A stretch of DNA of 64,000 bases from positions 17,004 through 81,003 of the forward strand of contig NW_004452134.1 of the NCBI RefSeq assembly GCF_000321225.1, given 5' to 3'. Below the pieces are notes generated by a model. It ran no database searches, was not told where the DNA came from, and was given only the letters and a program-made list of their open reading frames with translations. The DNA comes from Odobenus rosmarus divergens. Its lineage: Eukaryota > Chordata > Mammalia > Carnivora > Odobenidae. Within the stretch, counting starts at the first letter, position 1; the number at the start of each line of letters is the position of its first letter. This document shows positions 12,564-24,294 of the stretch, in pieces. A program made the translations under genes and the position numbers.

Positions 12564-12757
12564 GGGCGCCTGGGTGGCTCAGTCGTTAAGTGTCTGCCTT
12601 CGGCTCAGGTCATGATCCCAGTGTCCTGGGATCGAGTCCCACATCGGGCTCCCTGCTGGGCGGGAAGTCTGCTTCTCCCTCTCCCACTCCCCCTGTTTGT
12701 GTTCCCTCTCTCGCTGTGTCTCTCTCTGTCAAATAAATAAATAAAATCTTTAAAAAA
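12564..12757 (+). mobile_element. CanSINE, plus strand, intact target duplication
   Basis: Begins 'gggcgcctgggtggctcagt' and has the second subtype body ('gatcccagtgtcctgggatc', 'ctcccactccccctgtttgt', 'ctctcgctgtgtctctctct') and the AAATAAATAAATAAAATCTT tail. The 17-base duplication aaatactgataattaca at 12547-12563 and 12758-12774 is perfect, and the 5' nick lies at TTTT/AAA as expected for L1 endonuclease. The antisense open frame 12610-12831 is just the SINE read backwards plus flank. Confidence 0.97.
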
Positions 12758-12774
12758 AAATACTGATAATTACA

Positions 12775-13064
12775 TACAAGGATATTTTTGTATGCACAAT
12801 AAAACTGTACAAATATACTTGAATATACCAAATATGATTTGACATCCTTTTTTTTATGTTTGGACTTTTAATGTAGAAGGAGAAGTATTTTATTAGTTTT
12901 TGATAAAAGACTCTTGTTTGGAGAACATAGGCAGTGATTCTACTTAATAAAATGTCTGAATTCTCCACTGGACCTTCTCCTGATTTTTTTTCCAAAAATT
13001 GCTTTATCAATATAGTTCATGTATTTTCAACTAAGAGACAACTATTAAAATTACCCTACTATTG
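12775..13064. other. Unassigned AT-rich sequence
   Basis: No repeat or gene recognised. The antisense open frame 12750-13010 has no domain or motif and starts in the SINE tail. Confidence 0.4.
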
Positions 13065-13520
13065 AGTCCTTGATTCATTCATCCATTTATTAATTCCAAC
13101 CTCTATGGAGTTTTTACCCTGTGCAAATCACACAATTTCTGCTCATCTGGAACATTTTATTTTTGTAAAGAAAACTGCTTTATAAATATCAAAATGATAA
13201 CGTTATAGCATAATAACCACATTAAGAAGTACAGAGAAAGCTGTTTAGGAATGCCTGGGGGGAGGGGAAGGAATCCTTAGAAGGAAGGAATAATTTCAAT
13301 GATGAGATTCAGAATTTCATAAAAATGGTGACGTTTGAGCAGGGGCTCAAAAGATAACTGGGGTTCCATCAATGGAGTCAAAGGAATGGCATCAGCCAAG
13401 GCAGAGATCTGGGAGAATGGAGAGTATTTGAAGCATTTCACATGGGCTGACTAGGCTGTTTACTCAGGGAAAGAGTGTGAGATAATTTGGAAATAAATTT
13501 GCAAAGTTCTTGTATGCCAA
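13065..13520 (-). mobile_element. L2 LINE remnant, reverse
   Basis: In reverse orientation the L2 3' end appears first ('ttgattcattcatccattta', 'accctgtgcaaatcacac') followed by the antisense body: 'gtgacgtttgagcaggggct' and 'gcagagatctgggagaatgg', which correspond to the L2 coding part seen from the other strand. Confidence 0.65.
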
Positions 13521-14074
13521 GTTACAAAGTTTAAACTTGGTTTATACTTAACTAGTTCACTGTTACTACTCTGCCTCATGTTGAAATATATTTTCTTTCA
13601 CTTATAAAAATGTTTAAACTAGAATAAAAACAAATTAACAGAAATGTAAAGGGAAATACTAGCACTCCACTTGATAGGGTTATGAGCAAGGACATGAAAG
13701 AATAATATAGAATTGAAATAAAGAACATCTGGAAGTGGAATGGACAGAGAGCAATGGGTTACAGGAGGTGGATTCTAGAGGCCTTGACCCTTGTTTTCCT
13801 CACTTCTATTTGGAAAAGTATTGATGTACTTATTGGACTACTATGGACCTAACCAGGTTTCTTTGGGCCGAGAGCACTCAGTGTGGAAACACAAAAGGCA
13901 ATGATAGAGGCATTGCAAAAAAATAAATTCAGAATAACTTGCATATTGAAGGACCTTAAGCAATTAAAGTAATTGAGGCCAAAGAAATATATGCCAAATT
14001 TGCTTGAGCAATAAGATGAACAAATATTTTGCCTTTCTAAAAAAAAAAAAGAAAAGAAAAAGCAGTTTCCTATT
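13521..14074. other. Unassigned sequence
   Basis: AT-rich and without a recognised element. The A-rich block at 14038-14062 could be a decayed tail or local low complexity. Confidence 0.4.
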
Positions 14075-14368
14075 CAGGCTTCCACAGACATAGAGACTGT
14101 CATGTCAGCCTTTATCTTGTTTCTTGGGAAACCCCAGCCATCATATAAAAGGTCTGACTTGCTGGAGAGACCTTGAGCTTGCACGGAGATAGAGGGAGCC
14201 CAGGTGAGCCCATCCCAGTCACCAGATGAATACCAGCAACTGGAGCATAAGAATCACCCAGATGATGACTCAGTGATGTGCCTGTGTGAATTCCTGACCC
14301 ACAAAAGCATGCTTTGAGCCGCTAAGTGTTGTATAATTTATTACACAGACACAGATGAGTAGAAAAGC
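14075..14368 (+). mobile_element. MLT1-type (MaLR/ERVL) LTR, 3' portion
   Basis: The order of words matches the 3' half of the non-coding MLT1 LTR: 'ccccagccatcatataaaag', 'cttgagcttgcacggagata', 'gaattcctgacccacaaaag', 'gagccgctaagtgttgtata', then the end 'ttattacacagacacagatg'. The 5' half is not recognisable. No internal retroviral sequence adjoins, so it is probably a solo LTR or a truncated one. Confidence 0.65.
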
Positions 14369-14955
14369 CTACTTCCCCAAATTTTGTATAAGAAGGGTCA
14401 TCCTACTTCCCAGAATTTTATATAAAATGAATTAAAGGATTCATTTATCAAATAATAAATATGAAGTTTTATAATAGATGCTAGGATCATGCAAATGAAA
14501 AAAAAGATATAAATTCTATTCTCTAGAGGTCACAATCCAGTACAATAGAAAGGGAAATTAATAAAATAAGTGGATAGGATAACTTTAGCCATATCAGAAG
14601 TTTGCAGAGAGTAGCTGGGCAGAAAAAGAAAATACCATGAATGTAGAAAAAGCAAAGGAAAACAAATCCCATCATTTAAAAAGCTCATTGGTTAGGTGAA
14701 CATACAAACTATAAATAAGATTTTCAAAAGCAAACTTTCACATACGTTTAAGGTCACAAACAAATGAGGGAATTTTTGAGTCCTTTAGAAAAAAGAAAAA
14801 TTAACTTGGAATTTAAGATAGCAGAAACTTTCCTCAGGTGTCAGGAGTTACCCAATATCATCATAGAGTTCATTTATTGGTCCTATACCAATTTTTCCAG
14901 AAGAAAGACATTTTTCATGGGAAAGGAATTCTTCCTCTTTGTTCAATTCTTTTGT

Positions 14956-14994
<39 letters not shown>

Positions 14995-16305
14995 TTATTT
15001 CAGTGTAGAGGTGGTAGTTATCTTATGGAATTAGATACTAGTTTTCTTCCTTCTTGTTATGTTTTAGACAGGTGGTGAAATAAGCTCACCAGTTTTTCCT
15101 AAAACTATTTGTTGAATCTAAATCGGCCCGTCGATATTCTTGGTCCACTCATCTATTTGTCCTGTACAGTTCTTCCATATGTGTTGACAGAAGGAGTGAC
15201 TCTCAGCCTCCTGCACCCCAATTATCCTACCCCCATCTTCCTCATTTTCCCAAAGCTGGTCCCATTTGCACTCTCAGTTCTACTCCACAAGAAAGACCAA
15301 TTATGACCAATTCTGAAGAACTTAAGCACTGCCTGACAGTCTAATTTTTGAGTAGGGTTTCTATGATAATTTGTCTTTGGGAGCAGTGGCCCATAGCTGA
15401 CTTTTTGGCCCCATTTTTTTCCCCTAATCTTTCCCACTGCTAATCCAACCAAGATATGGCCAATATTGAGTAGCAGATATTACAAGTGACTGAAACCCAC
15501 CTCCTTCTTCCCTAAGACTCCTATTAAGACAGTACTTCTCCACCCATTTCTGAAGTCAGCCCTTCCTCCTTGTATAACAAATTGTATGTGACTCTACTTT
15601 TTGTCCCTTTTGCCTAGTTCCATATTTTTTTTTTCCTCAGTCATCTAATACTTAAATCTGTTCTTAAGAAGGATAGGGGAAATGACAGGAGAGCATCACT
15701 CCCACCCCTGATTAAATGAAAGTGGCACTCAATCTTTTCATTAAGGAGTAGATCACCCATATAATTCTGATTCTTCTTTGACCTTTATTATCTAGTTAAT
15801 TTGAAACAAGATTTTCAGAACTGAATAAAACACAGTCAAAACAATATACTTATGCAGGTAGACATTTCTTCTTTAAGTATATCCCCTCTGTTCCATATCT
15901 TGTAATACTGCAGGGAAACTTCCTTGTCAACAATCTGTACATCTTCTTGCCAAAGTCATTTTCTCCAATTCCTGACAAGAAGCCATAATATTACAAGAAT
16001 GTTCAAGGAGTATAATAGAATCCATTTTCCTTCACTACCCATGTAAAGGAGACTGTTTTTGCATTGGAAATTATTAATCTCTGAACCTCAACTTCTTTTT
16101 TTGAGATATAAAGTCACTCATGCATTTTTGGGAAGGTACATTCTGTCCTCTTCTCTCGGGCCATGTCTTGCATTGCTGGAGGTGGGAGTAGATTCAAATT
16201 TCTCCACTCTTCATTGCCAATGTATTCTGGAATAACCTCATTCAGAGTGATTCAACCATCTTCTGGATCCTAAGGCCTCTCTGAGAGCTGTTCAAAGTGC
16301 TATGA
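14369..16305. other. Unassigned sequence with an AT microsatellite
   Basis: Apart from the AT repeat at 14959-14990, nothing can be named. The pyrimidine-rich part at 15130-15640 has the texture of an old retroviral or LINE remnant but no family could be fitted. Open frames 14764-15078 (running through the AT repeat), 15109-15306 and the antisense 15222-15452 show no protein features. Confidence 0.4.
14959..14990. repeat. (AT)16 microsatellite
   Basis: Thirty-two uninterrupted bases of alternating A and T followed by TTTA units. Uninterrupted length makes it likely to vary between individuals. Confidence 0.97.
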
Positions 16306-16640
16306 CATTTTTGGGAGAGTAGTAATTATTTTTAAAAGTAAGTATAAGACTTCATATAGGAGGAAAAGACCTCATGGAGGTAACACTAAGGTTAAACTTT
16401 TAAAAGATAAGTAGAAGTGTGCTGGGTAAGAAACAGTAGAAAAGGAATACCCACCGAGGAAAGAGCTTAAGGAAAGAAACAAAGTTTTGCAATAACATAC
16501 AGTAATATGGAAGGGAACACCTTTACAGTGCCCTCGGGAAGGGGAAAGCAATGAGATTTGAAAGTGAGATTTGGCACAGAGCAGGAAGGATCCTGAATAA
16601 CATGCTAAGGTTATTTGCTTTTATGTAGGCAATAGGAAAA
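16306..16640 (-). mobile_element. L2 LINE remnant, reverse
   Basis: Antisense L2 body: 'gacctcatggaggtaacact', 'aggaaagagcttaaggaaag', 'cagtgccctcgggaagg' and 'ggcacagagcaggaaggatc', in the order expected where the L2 consensus reads 'gaggtgaca...aaagcattcc...ggccctgag...aggag'. It may continue beyond the CanSINE at 16841 into 17060-17440, where similar purine-rich sequence is seen. Confidence 0.55.
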
Positions 16641-16840
16641 AGGTAAGTAACAGGTTCTTTCCCACTCTTCCGGATTCCTGGAAGATCTCCAGTTTTAAAA
16701 GTTGCCTGAGATAATTAGCATTATAACAAGTAGAATCTTAGAAAAGAAATCAAAAGACAAGTCTTTATGTAAAGGATGCCAACAGGGGCTGTGAGGGAAA
16801 GCTATCACTTGTATAAATAGAGATACCCAGAGCCACTTTT

Positions 16841-17027
16841 TTTTTAAGATTTTATTTATTTATTTGAGAAAGAGAGAATGAGAGAGAGCATGAGAGGGAA
16901 GAGGGCCAGAGGGAGAAGCAGACTCCCCACCGAGCAGCGAGCCCGATGCGGGACTCGATCCTGGGATTCCAGGATCATGACCCGAGCCGAAGGCAGTCGC
17001 TCAACCAACTGAGCCACCCAGGCGCCC
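16841..17027 (-). mobile_element. CanSINE, minus strand, intact target duplication
   Basis: T-rich tail with TTTATTTATTTA, GA-rich body, 'gtcgctcaaccaactgagcc' and head 'acccaggcgcc'. The 15-base duplication cccagagccactttt at 16826-16840 and 17028-17042 is perfect. It is of the 'gcgactgcc' subtype. An open frame 16856-17038 in SINE-sense orientation is not a gene. Confidence 0.97.
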
Positions 17028-17042
17028 CCCAGAGCCACTTTT

Positions 17043-17450
17043 AAGAGTACCGAATCCTATATTTGATTTGCACTGGAAGAACTTCAGAGAGGAAATGGAA
17101 GTTTGGGAAAATGACTTGTGTAGGAGCCAAACCTGTTACATGATCCCTAAATCAATACAACTGGCTTAAGCACAGGGCCAGTGAAAGTGGCAGAGTTAAC
17201 AACTATGTGGCAATAGATATAATGGAATGGGAATGTTGAATAGGAACAGGAGGGTGGCCTGGAAAGGGGGCTACAAGGACAAATTTTGCATAACATTACA
17301 TAGGCCAATAGATGGACAGGGAACAATAGTACGAATTAGGAAGCACTCAAAAGCCCCAAATGCTTTTGCCAAGCATATTTGCCCTTGTTTAACCAAATGC
17401 ATGTTAGCAATTGTTCAGCTTAAACAAACTTGAAAATACAACCAAAAGGA
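17043..17450 (-). mobile_element. Possible continuation of the reverse L2
   Basis: Purine-rich sequence such as 'ggcagagttaacaactatgt' and 'ggaatgttgaataggaacag' fits the antisense L2 coding region only loosely. The orientation agrees with 16306-16640, and the CanSINE would then be an insertion into one L2. It may equally be unrelated unique sequence. Confidence 0.3.
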
Positions 17451-19690
17451 CAGGGGAAAAGAAAAAAAAAAACAACCTTCTTTCAGAAATTGGGCTCTAA
17501 GCTTGTTTTTTTAGAGATGTCTTTGTTATAAAGCAGGAAGACACATTTCTCCGAGTCTTTCATCACCAGTTTTCTTTTTCTTTATAATCAGATGTTCTAT
17601 CATTAAATTCTGGCTGATTACCTTGGGGCAAAAATATGTGTCATGTTTGCCTCTTGGATTTTGTTTGGCTCAAACGCACTGTGCTTTATGTTTTTCAAGT
17701 GGATGTTAGAGTTAGGTCTGACTTGTATAGAGTTTTGATCTACTCCATAACAGCTTTCTTTTCCACCTTCTGTTAAATCTGAGGATTGTGTCTAATGGAA
17801 AAGCCACAGAAAACCACAGTGAAAGCAAAATGAAAAACAAAACAGAACAAAAACAGACCTTTGACTTTTACTTATCACCATCAGTCCCTACACACCACTC
17901 AGGTATACTCTTAGTCCTAATAGGCTTCCAGCAATAAAATTAAGATTTCAAAACCCAGAACCTATTACTGCAGTTTAGTAGTACTGTCCAACATTTCTCA
18001 GGGTCCAAATCCTACAAAACGGATGGAAGGTAATTTTGAAAAAATAAAATAAAATTTCCCCTCTCTTTGCTGATGAAGATATTTCTAAGCGAGGATATAA
18101 CATGATTTTCTAGGTGGCAAAAATCTAATGTGTTTTCTGCCTTTAAATTAAGGTAACAGTTTGGCACTCACAAAGTAATCTTGGCCATGTATCTAAAAAC
18201 AAAAACCAAAACCCTTGTAGCTGCCAGGTGTCTAATTTTCTGCTTGTCACATCCACGCGAATGAACTAGAAAGCGAGGCTGTGTGAATAACCTCTGCAAG
18301 CCCAGTTTGTTCTTCAGTTAAGTTGGAAATTAACATGGCCCTCCCAGCCTTCTAGACTTCTAGGTGTTTTCAAATTCAGCTAATATACAATGAAAAACCA
18401 AAGCACCCCAAAGCCAACAGGGTATTAGGATCTTTGGCCTTTAACCAGAGAATGTAGATCACATTAATGTACAGCTGTCCTTATAGGTTCTAGCTATAGA
18501 AGATGAGTGCATCAGGTGAAGAGTGCAATAATGATTTCTAACATAATCATATGTATGCCAATTAGTGAATTGTGCCGATTTTCCACCAATTCAGTTAATA
18601 ATTTAATAACAGGCTGTGTGTAAATGGACAGTCATGCCCTTAGTCATCTCTGAAGGGAAATAACTTGATTTAAAGGGAATATGTCTGCCTCCCATTCCAA
18701 GCATAATAGGCACAATGACAAAACAATTGGCAGAAACTAAGGAATTATATATATATTGTCCTGTTAAATACTCATAAGACCGTGAAGTATTTTTAATTAA
18801 ATAACATAGATAAAGACCTTGACACTCTTTATAGTGACTTGCCTAAGTTTTTAACTATTAACTGAGTCCCTTCTTCAGTTGCTACCATGATTTGGTGACC
18901 TGAAAATAGGATGAAAGGCTGCCTACTATTTAAAGAAGAATGCTAAATGTCCCAAACAAACAAGAGTGTAAAATATAAAAACCACTAAGCAGACAATTCA
19001 TTTTGAATAAATAATTGTAAAATTGAGAAAATGGCAATCCCAAGGCCACAAAAGTACCAGAATAATTTACTTAACCAGGCAAGAGGAAAGTAAGCAAACT
19101 AAAAAAGGTTGTGATTATCAAATGCCGATTCTACTGAAAATTTGAGCAGACCCTGATTTACTAACATTTGCAGAAATCTGAACAAACAAGACAAATCAGA
19201 TTAATAATTAATTCACAATTGACAAAAATCATTAGGTTGCAGAGCTGTTCCCATTAATTGCAGATCCCATGTGACATTCACCATATTACCACTCATACCA
19301 ATGTAGATATGAGCAAACTAACTGTGAGTTGCCGACAACAGGGAAGCTGCAACACAGATCAATGCTGTCATTATGAAGACAAAACCAGCACACCAAAATG
19401 CTTTCCCCCCACTGTCTAACATCATCCATATTGATGTTTTCTGTCAATATATAATAATACACTGTCCCACTTGTTGGGACAGGAGGAACAGATTACAGAA
19501 AAATGGCCCTGAAATATATTTTAATACATTGTTTCTCTGGAACGGTATAATCAAAACAATTATTGATTCAGGAACTTTGATTGCTTGTCCCTACAAGCTG
19601 CATGAAGCATGGCAGGAGAAGTTACATATTTTTATTCACTTTACCATTGTGTTTAAAAGTGTTGGTTAAAAGAAAAAAATCTAGAACTTA
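17451..19690. other. Repeat-poor stretch with candidate conserved block and faint MIR
   Basis: No SINE or L1 is recognised. At 18455-18740 the sequence contains an E-box CAGCTG, 'gccaattagtgaattg' and 'acaatgacaaaacaattgg', typical of developmental enhancers, so it is listed as a candidate conserved non-coding element. A faint reverse MIR may lie at 18760-18875 ('gtgacttgcctaagtttt'). The open frame 19373-19669 has no recognisable domain. Confidence 0.4.
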
Positions 19691-20655
19691 TTCTGCTCAC
19701 ACTCTCCCTTCGCTTCCACTGATACAGGTTGTAGCAATTCTTGATTTCTCACTCTCTCTTAGCAAACACAAAAGTCTCCATCTCCAAAGTCTAGTCCCAA
19801 ATGAGCTTACTCTCTTCACCCATTCACCCACCCTCGTCTGAGCCACCGTCGTGTTTTGCCTGGTCCTGAGTTACTGCCCTAATCTCCTAACACATTTCCC
19901 TCTGGCCCAAGTGAGATTATTAAAATTGTAGTCACTTACCATCAATCCTCTGTTCAAAACTTGCCAGTTGTATCTTCTATTGCTCAGAGCAAAAACCAAT
20001 GCCTCTAATGAGATGCAATTAGCTCCTCAAACTCAAATCCAATGCTCCACTGCCCTTGTGATCTCATCTGCTGCTACCCTCCACCCTTCCTCATACAGCT
20101 CAACAGCCTCATGGGCCCACTGGACCTTCTTAAGACACCGCAGGGAACACTTCTGCATCAGGATCTCTTTATGTGCATAGCCCGCCACTTGGAAAGTCCA
20201 CATTCTCCATGAGCCCTCCTTTATATCTGTACTTGTCGTCCTTGTTTTTCTTGTCTCTTTTCTGCTTTACTTTTCTATAGCAATTGTTAAAAATATTCTA
20301 TATATTAATTTATATATAAGCTTTATCAAGGCACTGATTTTTGTGGGAGGAGGGAGTATTTTTTTTTTCAAGACTTTATTTATTTATTTGCCAGAGAGAG
20401 AGAGAGCACAAGCAGGGGGAGTGGCAGGCAGAGGGAGAAGCAGGCTCCCCGTGGAGCAGGGAGCCCGATGCGGGACTCGAACCCAGGACCCTGGGATCAT
20501 GACCTGAGCCGAAGGCAGATGCTTAACCATCTGAGCCACCCAGGCGTCCCAAGGGAGTATTTTTTTTCTACTATTGGTATTCTCAGCAACTAGAACAGTC
20601 CTTGACACATGGTACTCTCTCAATAAGTAGTTTTCTCAATGAGTAAATGAATCAC
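19691..20655 (+). mobile_element. L2 LINE remnant, plus strand, split by a CanSINE
   Basis: The clearest L2 of the window. Left of the SINE are the C-terminal ORF region words ('gagccaccgtcgtgttttgc', 'gagttactgccctaatctcc', 'cctctgttcaaaacttgcc', 'agagcaaaaaccaatgcctc'), then the 3' UTR ('tatcaaggcactgatttttg'). Right of the SINE the L2 3' end resumes ('cagcaactagaacagtcctt', 'gacacatggtactctctcaa'). Joined over the insertion the order is that of the L2 consensus. The short open frames inside are decayed L2 sequence. Confidence 0.78.
20367..20551 (-). mobile_element. CanSINE, minus strand, inside L2
   Basis: Reverse CanSINE with TTTATTTATTTG tail, GA-rich body, 'gggactcgaacccaggaccc' and head 'gccacccaggcgtcc'. 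The duplication agggagtatttttttt occurs at 20351-20366 and 20552-20567. The second-subtype body ('agcacaagcagggggagtgg' in reverse) links it to 12564 and 39135. Confidence 0.96.
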
Positions 20656-20888
20656 TCAATCAAGACCAACATGTATCAGAGCACGAATAATCTAAAACAC
20701 TAAATATGAAAGCTTAGGTTAAAAAACAAAAATTCTCACTTTCATTTCATCTATGAAAGTAAACTTCATGTCATGTCAGCCTTTAAACAAGTAGTTACCG
20801 GGTTGACTATTTTACTCATATCTTTCCATTTACCAAAGCAAATCACTGTTACAGATCTCAGTGAAATTGGTGAGAGGCTTTAGTATTC

Positions 20889-21081
20889 TTTTTTTTTTTC
20901 TTGAGAAAGAGAGAGAGCACAAGACGGGGAAATGGGCAGAGGGGTACAGGGGGAGGGGGAGAGAGAATCTCCCACCTCGTGTGGAGCTTGACACAGGGCT
21001 CAGCCTCACAACCCTGAGATCATGACCTGAGCCGAGACCAAGATTTGGGTGTTTAACCCACTGAGCCACCCAGACACCCAG
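20889..21081 (-). mobile_element. CanSINE, minus strand, older
   Basis: Diverged reverse CanSINE: GA-rich body, 'ctcacaaccctgagatcatg', 'gtgtttaacccactgagcca', head 'cccagacaccc'. The 13-base duplication ggctttagtattc lies at 20876-20888 and 21082-21094. The 'accctgagatcatg' core marks an older subtype than the copy 340 bases to the left. Confidence 0.94.
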
Positions 21082-21094
21082 GGCTTTAGTATTC

Positions 21095-21486
21095 CTAATT
21101 GTTTATTCACAGATTTATTCTCCATTTAGTATAAATAAATGGAAATATAAAGGGTTAAAAACTTAAGATTGAAAGTCTGAGAGCCACATCCAATTGGAAA
21201 TCAATGTGAAATACAGAGAAACACGTCTGACATTACATGGGGAATTATGTGATAGAATTCAATGTATGCACAGATCTTTAGGAATAAGTCTATTAGTAAA
21301 TTGAAGTTTACCTGGACCTAAACCCATTTTGTTTATATAAGCAAGAGAGCATATGAAGTTCTTGTAATAAGTCCTAGAGGTTGAAAAAGTGATATGTAAC
21401 TCCTGTTTAAGGGGACCGGTACATCTCTACAGTGATATCTAAATATCAGGGACCATAGTAACCTTAAGTAACTTGTGCTTTGTCAT
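21095..21486. other. Unassigned sequence
   Basis: AT-rich; nothing recognised. Confidence 0.4.
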
Positions 21487-21944
21487 TGGGATGGTTAATT
21501 TCATATCTCACTTTGGCTGGGCCAAAGTGGTCCCCAGATATGTAGCAAAACATTATTCTGGATGATTCTGTGAGGTTGTTTTTGGATGAGAGTGATATTT
21601 AAATCAGTGGACTTTGAATAAAACAGATTACTCTTCATACTGCAGGTGGGCCTCACTGAATCAGTTGAAGGCCTGAAGAAAAAAAAAGACTGACTTCCCC
21701 TAAGCAAGAGGAAATTGGACCAGCAGACAGCCTTCAGACTTCAAATTGCTACATTGTCTTTTGTGGATCTCCAGCTTGACATCCTTCAGACTTGAACTAC
21801 AGATTTTGAACTTGCCAGCCTCCATAACTGTGGATCAAGTCCTTAAAATCAATCCACCAAACTCTCTCTCTCAATAGATAGATAGATAGATAGATAGACA
21901 GACAGATACATATGTATTCTGGTTCTCTGGAGAACCCTAACACA
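21487..21944 (+). mobile_element. MLT2-type LTR of an ERVL endogenous retrovirus (solo)
   Basis: A non-coding LTR with the characteristic order 'atggttaatttcatatctca', 'tgggccaaagtggtcccca', 'aacattattctggatgattc', 'cctcactgaatcagttgaag', 'aagactgacttcccctaagc', 'cttgccagcctccataactg', 'ggttctctggagaaccct'. It starts TG and ends CA as LTRs do. No retroviral internal sequence lies on either side, so it is a solo LTR. A TAGA microsatellite has grown inside it at 21875-21909. Confidence 0.82.
21875..21909. repeat. (TAGA)n microsatellite within the LTR
   Basis: About six TAGA units followed by CAGA units and GATACA. It arose at the place where the LTR normally has a CT/TA-rich low-complexity tract. 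Confidence 0.9.
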
Positions 21945-22024
21945 ATTATAATTGGAAATATAAGTATTTTAATCAATATACTAGTGAAGAAGAGATATTA
22001 AAAATTTAAGCATTATGAGATAGG

Positions 22025-22215
22025 AGTTAAGATTATAGATCCTAAAGCCAGACTACCTAATTCTAAAGTTTATCTTCATTATGTTTAAGCTTGAATTTCC
22101 ATTATCTCTAAAATGGAGAAAATATTGGTGACTCTGATGTATAGATATCATCAAGATTAAGTAAATGTGTAAAAAGTATACATATGCCCTTTAAAAGGAA
22201 CCCAGCACTATATGA
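22025..22215 (+). mobile_element. MIR SINE, diverged
   Basis: Plus-strand MIR with 'gatcctaaagccagactacc', a core with 'tttccattatctctaaaatg', then 'atcatcaagattaagtaaat' and a 3' end 'aacccagcactatatgactc'. All parts are in consensus order though heavily changed. Confidence 0.65.
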
Positions 22216-22494
22216 CTCCTAGCTACTTTAATAATTATTTTCTCAGAGATGGAAAAGATTCTAGAGCTCACCCAGTCCAAATCCATCAAAGAGAAGTAAA
22301 GTAAATTAGACCCCAAACCTTATGCTCAGGATCAAAGAACTGATGAATGGACTCAGACCAAAACCCAGGTCATCTCATTTGAGTCTTGCCGCCTTAACTG
22401 CACTCATATATTAGCATTAATTACTGTATTCAACATGATAAGTATCTGAGGAAATGGGATATAAGACACACATGACTTTTTCCTTTTATTTATT

Positions 22495-22602
22495 TATTTT
22501 TACAGTTTTATTTAAGTAATCTGTACACCCCTCATGGGGCTCAAACTTATAACCCTGAGATCAAGAGTCATACACTCTTCCAACTGAGCCAGCCAGGTGC
22601 CC
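22495..22602 (-). mobile_element. Short, old-type CanSINE, minus strand
   Basis: A roughly 110-base reverse SINE without the CT-rich body: tail 'tttatttaagtaatctgta', middle 'ggggctcaaacttataaccc', 'tgagatcaagagtcatacac', head 'ccaactgagccagccaggtg'. The same short form occurs at 48500. No clear duplication remains, consistent with greater age. Confidence 0.85.
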
Positions 22603-22931
22603 TATTTCCTGTTAGATATAACTGCTGTAGATGATAAAATAAACACGTGTCCATTGCTGAAATTTTGGAAATCCATAAAGCACAAAGATTATCTGCAGCA
22701 CTTCCACCTATATATATAATTTAATATTCCTTATTTTACAAATAGATTATATATACTGTTTTGTTCATTCTTTTAATTTACTACATTTCAAAATTTTTCA
22801 AGTTTTTAATTATCATTTTATATTTTCACAAAAAGTACATTTTATGTGACACCTATTTCTTAAGATGTTTTCAATAAAAAAAGATGTTTTCAATAATGTA
22901 TACTTCCAGGTTTGAAAGAATTTCTTTTTCT
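22603..22931. other. Unassigned AT-rich sequence with a 19-base tandem duplication
   Basis: At 22862-22898 the word 'aagatgttttcaataa' occurs twice with a period of 19 bases. Otherwise nothing is recognised. Confidence 0.6.
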
Positions 22932-23134
22932 TTTTTTTTTCTTTTTAGAGAGTAGGAGAGAGAAAGAGAGAGAGGTTTGGGGAGGAGCAGAGGGAGAGGG
23001 AGAGAGTGAATCTTAAGCAGGTTCTACTCCCAGCGTGGAGCCGGATGTGGGATTCACTCTCATGACCCTGAGATCATGATCTGAGCCAAAATCAAGAGTC
23101 AGACACTTAACTGATTGAGCCACCCAGGCACCCC
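22932..23134 (-). mobile_element. CanSINE, minus strand, older
   Basis: Reverse CanSINE with CT/T-rich tail, GA-rich body, 'gaccctgagatcatgatctg', 'cacttaactgattgagccac' and head 'ccaggcacccc'. The flanks share only a short word (atttct), so the left end is approximate. Confidence 0.92.
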
Positions 23135-24294
23135 AGGATTTCTAATTCTAGACACATCATGATACAAATGGGTCATTAGAATTGGAAACACTGCCACATT
23201 TTCTCTGTACCTATGATGACAACCACATGGCCATGCATATGGTAGATACCTGAAAAAATGCTTGTGAAATCAATAAAAGGTCTTTCTCTTCACTGAATCA
23301 GCATTCATTGCAATTGCATTATTGCATATTTAATTAGTTAACAGAATTAATGATCTTAATTCCTAAATAAAGACATATAATTGAAGTCAATTGTCAATTG
23401 GAATTTCTTCATTTTTATACTAATTTATATGTAATGATTGAGTTCATAATGTTTGAGCACATTTTCCTTCAATTTTGTCTCCGTCATATGCCAGAATTGG
23501 TTTTTTGAAAGTTACTTTCTTAATGACTTCCAACTAATTCCTTAACAATAGTTACATTTAAGTGATTAAAAAATGAAATAAGCATGTTTAAGCATAGCCA
23601 CTTTTTTCGCTGCAAATGTTTTAAAATTTCCAATCATAGATAATTACTATAATTAATGGATTTTTTTTGATGCAACAATGACTTTTTTCAGACTTTTTAT
23701 GTATTATTTTATCTCTGGTTTTCTCTCTATAGAGGTCTGAAATTTAACTGTATTATAGGTTTTTGTAAAATGGGTTTTTTGCTTTTAATCAAAATACAGC
23801 AAGTGTCCAGATGGTTGGGCTAAAGAAAAGCCTACGAAAGTCTCATTTGTGTTCTTAACTGGTGGATTTAACAAAAATTAAACAGCCAAGCTTTCTAACT
23901 TGTGATATTAATATATTTTCTTTCTTACAAATAAACTCACCAAAACCACTGTTAAAATGTTCTTTTTTAGAATACAAAATTGCATATACTTTATTTTCTA
24001 AAATCTGCTCTTTGGAACTAAATAAAAAAGAAGATATATTAAATTATTAACAAGTATTTGTTCTATATAAGGAATTATAGTTGATTTTTCTCTACTTTTA
24101 TTTGTGGGTATTTTCAGTTTCTTTATTAAAGTATATGATTTTATACGGATACTATAAAATATTTTTAATTGCACTCCTTTTTTTTATATGCTCTCAATTT
24201 AGTGTCCAAATCTTTAAGAACTCTTAGAGGAAAAAAAAAAAAAAACATCCATTGATTTCAGCAGGCCAGGTGCGGAATAAGGACTCGATTATTA
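23135..24294. other. Unassigned AT-rich sequence
   Basis: Very AT-rich with several A or T tracts. No element, RNA gene or convincing frame was recognised; the frame 23862-24050 shows no motif. Confidence 0.45.

Noticed and set aside
14764..15078. 104-codon frame with a YIYIYI stretch
   Set aside because: The repeated residues are the translated AT microsatellite; there is no coding signal.
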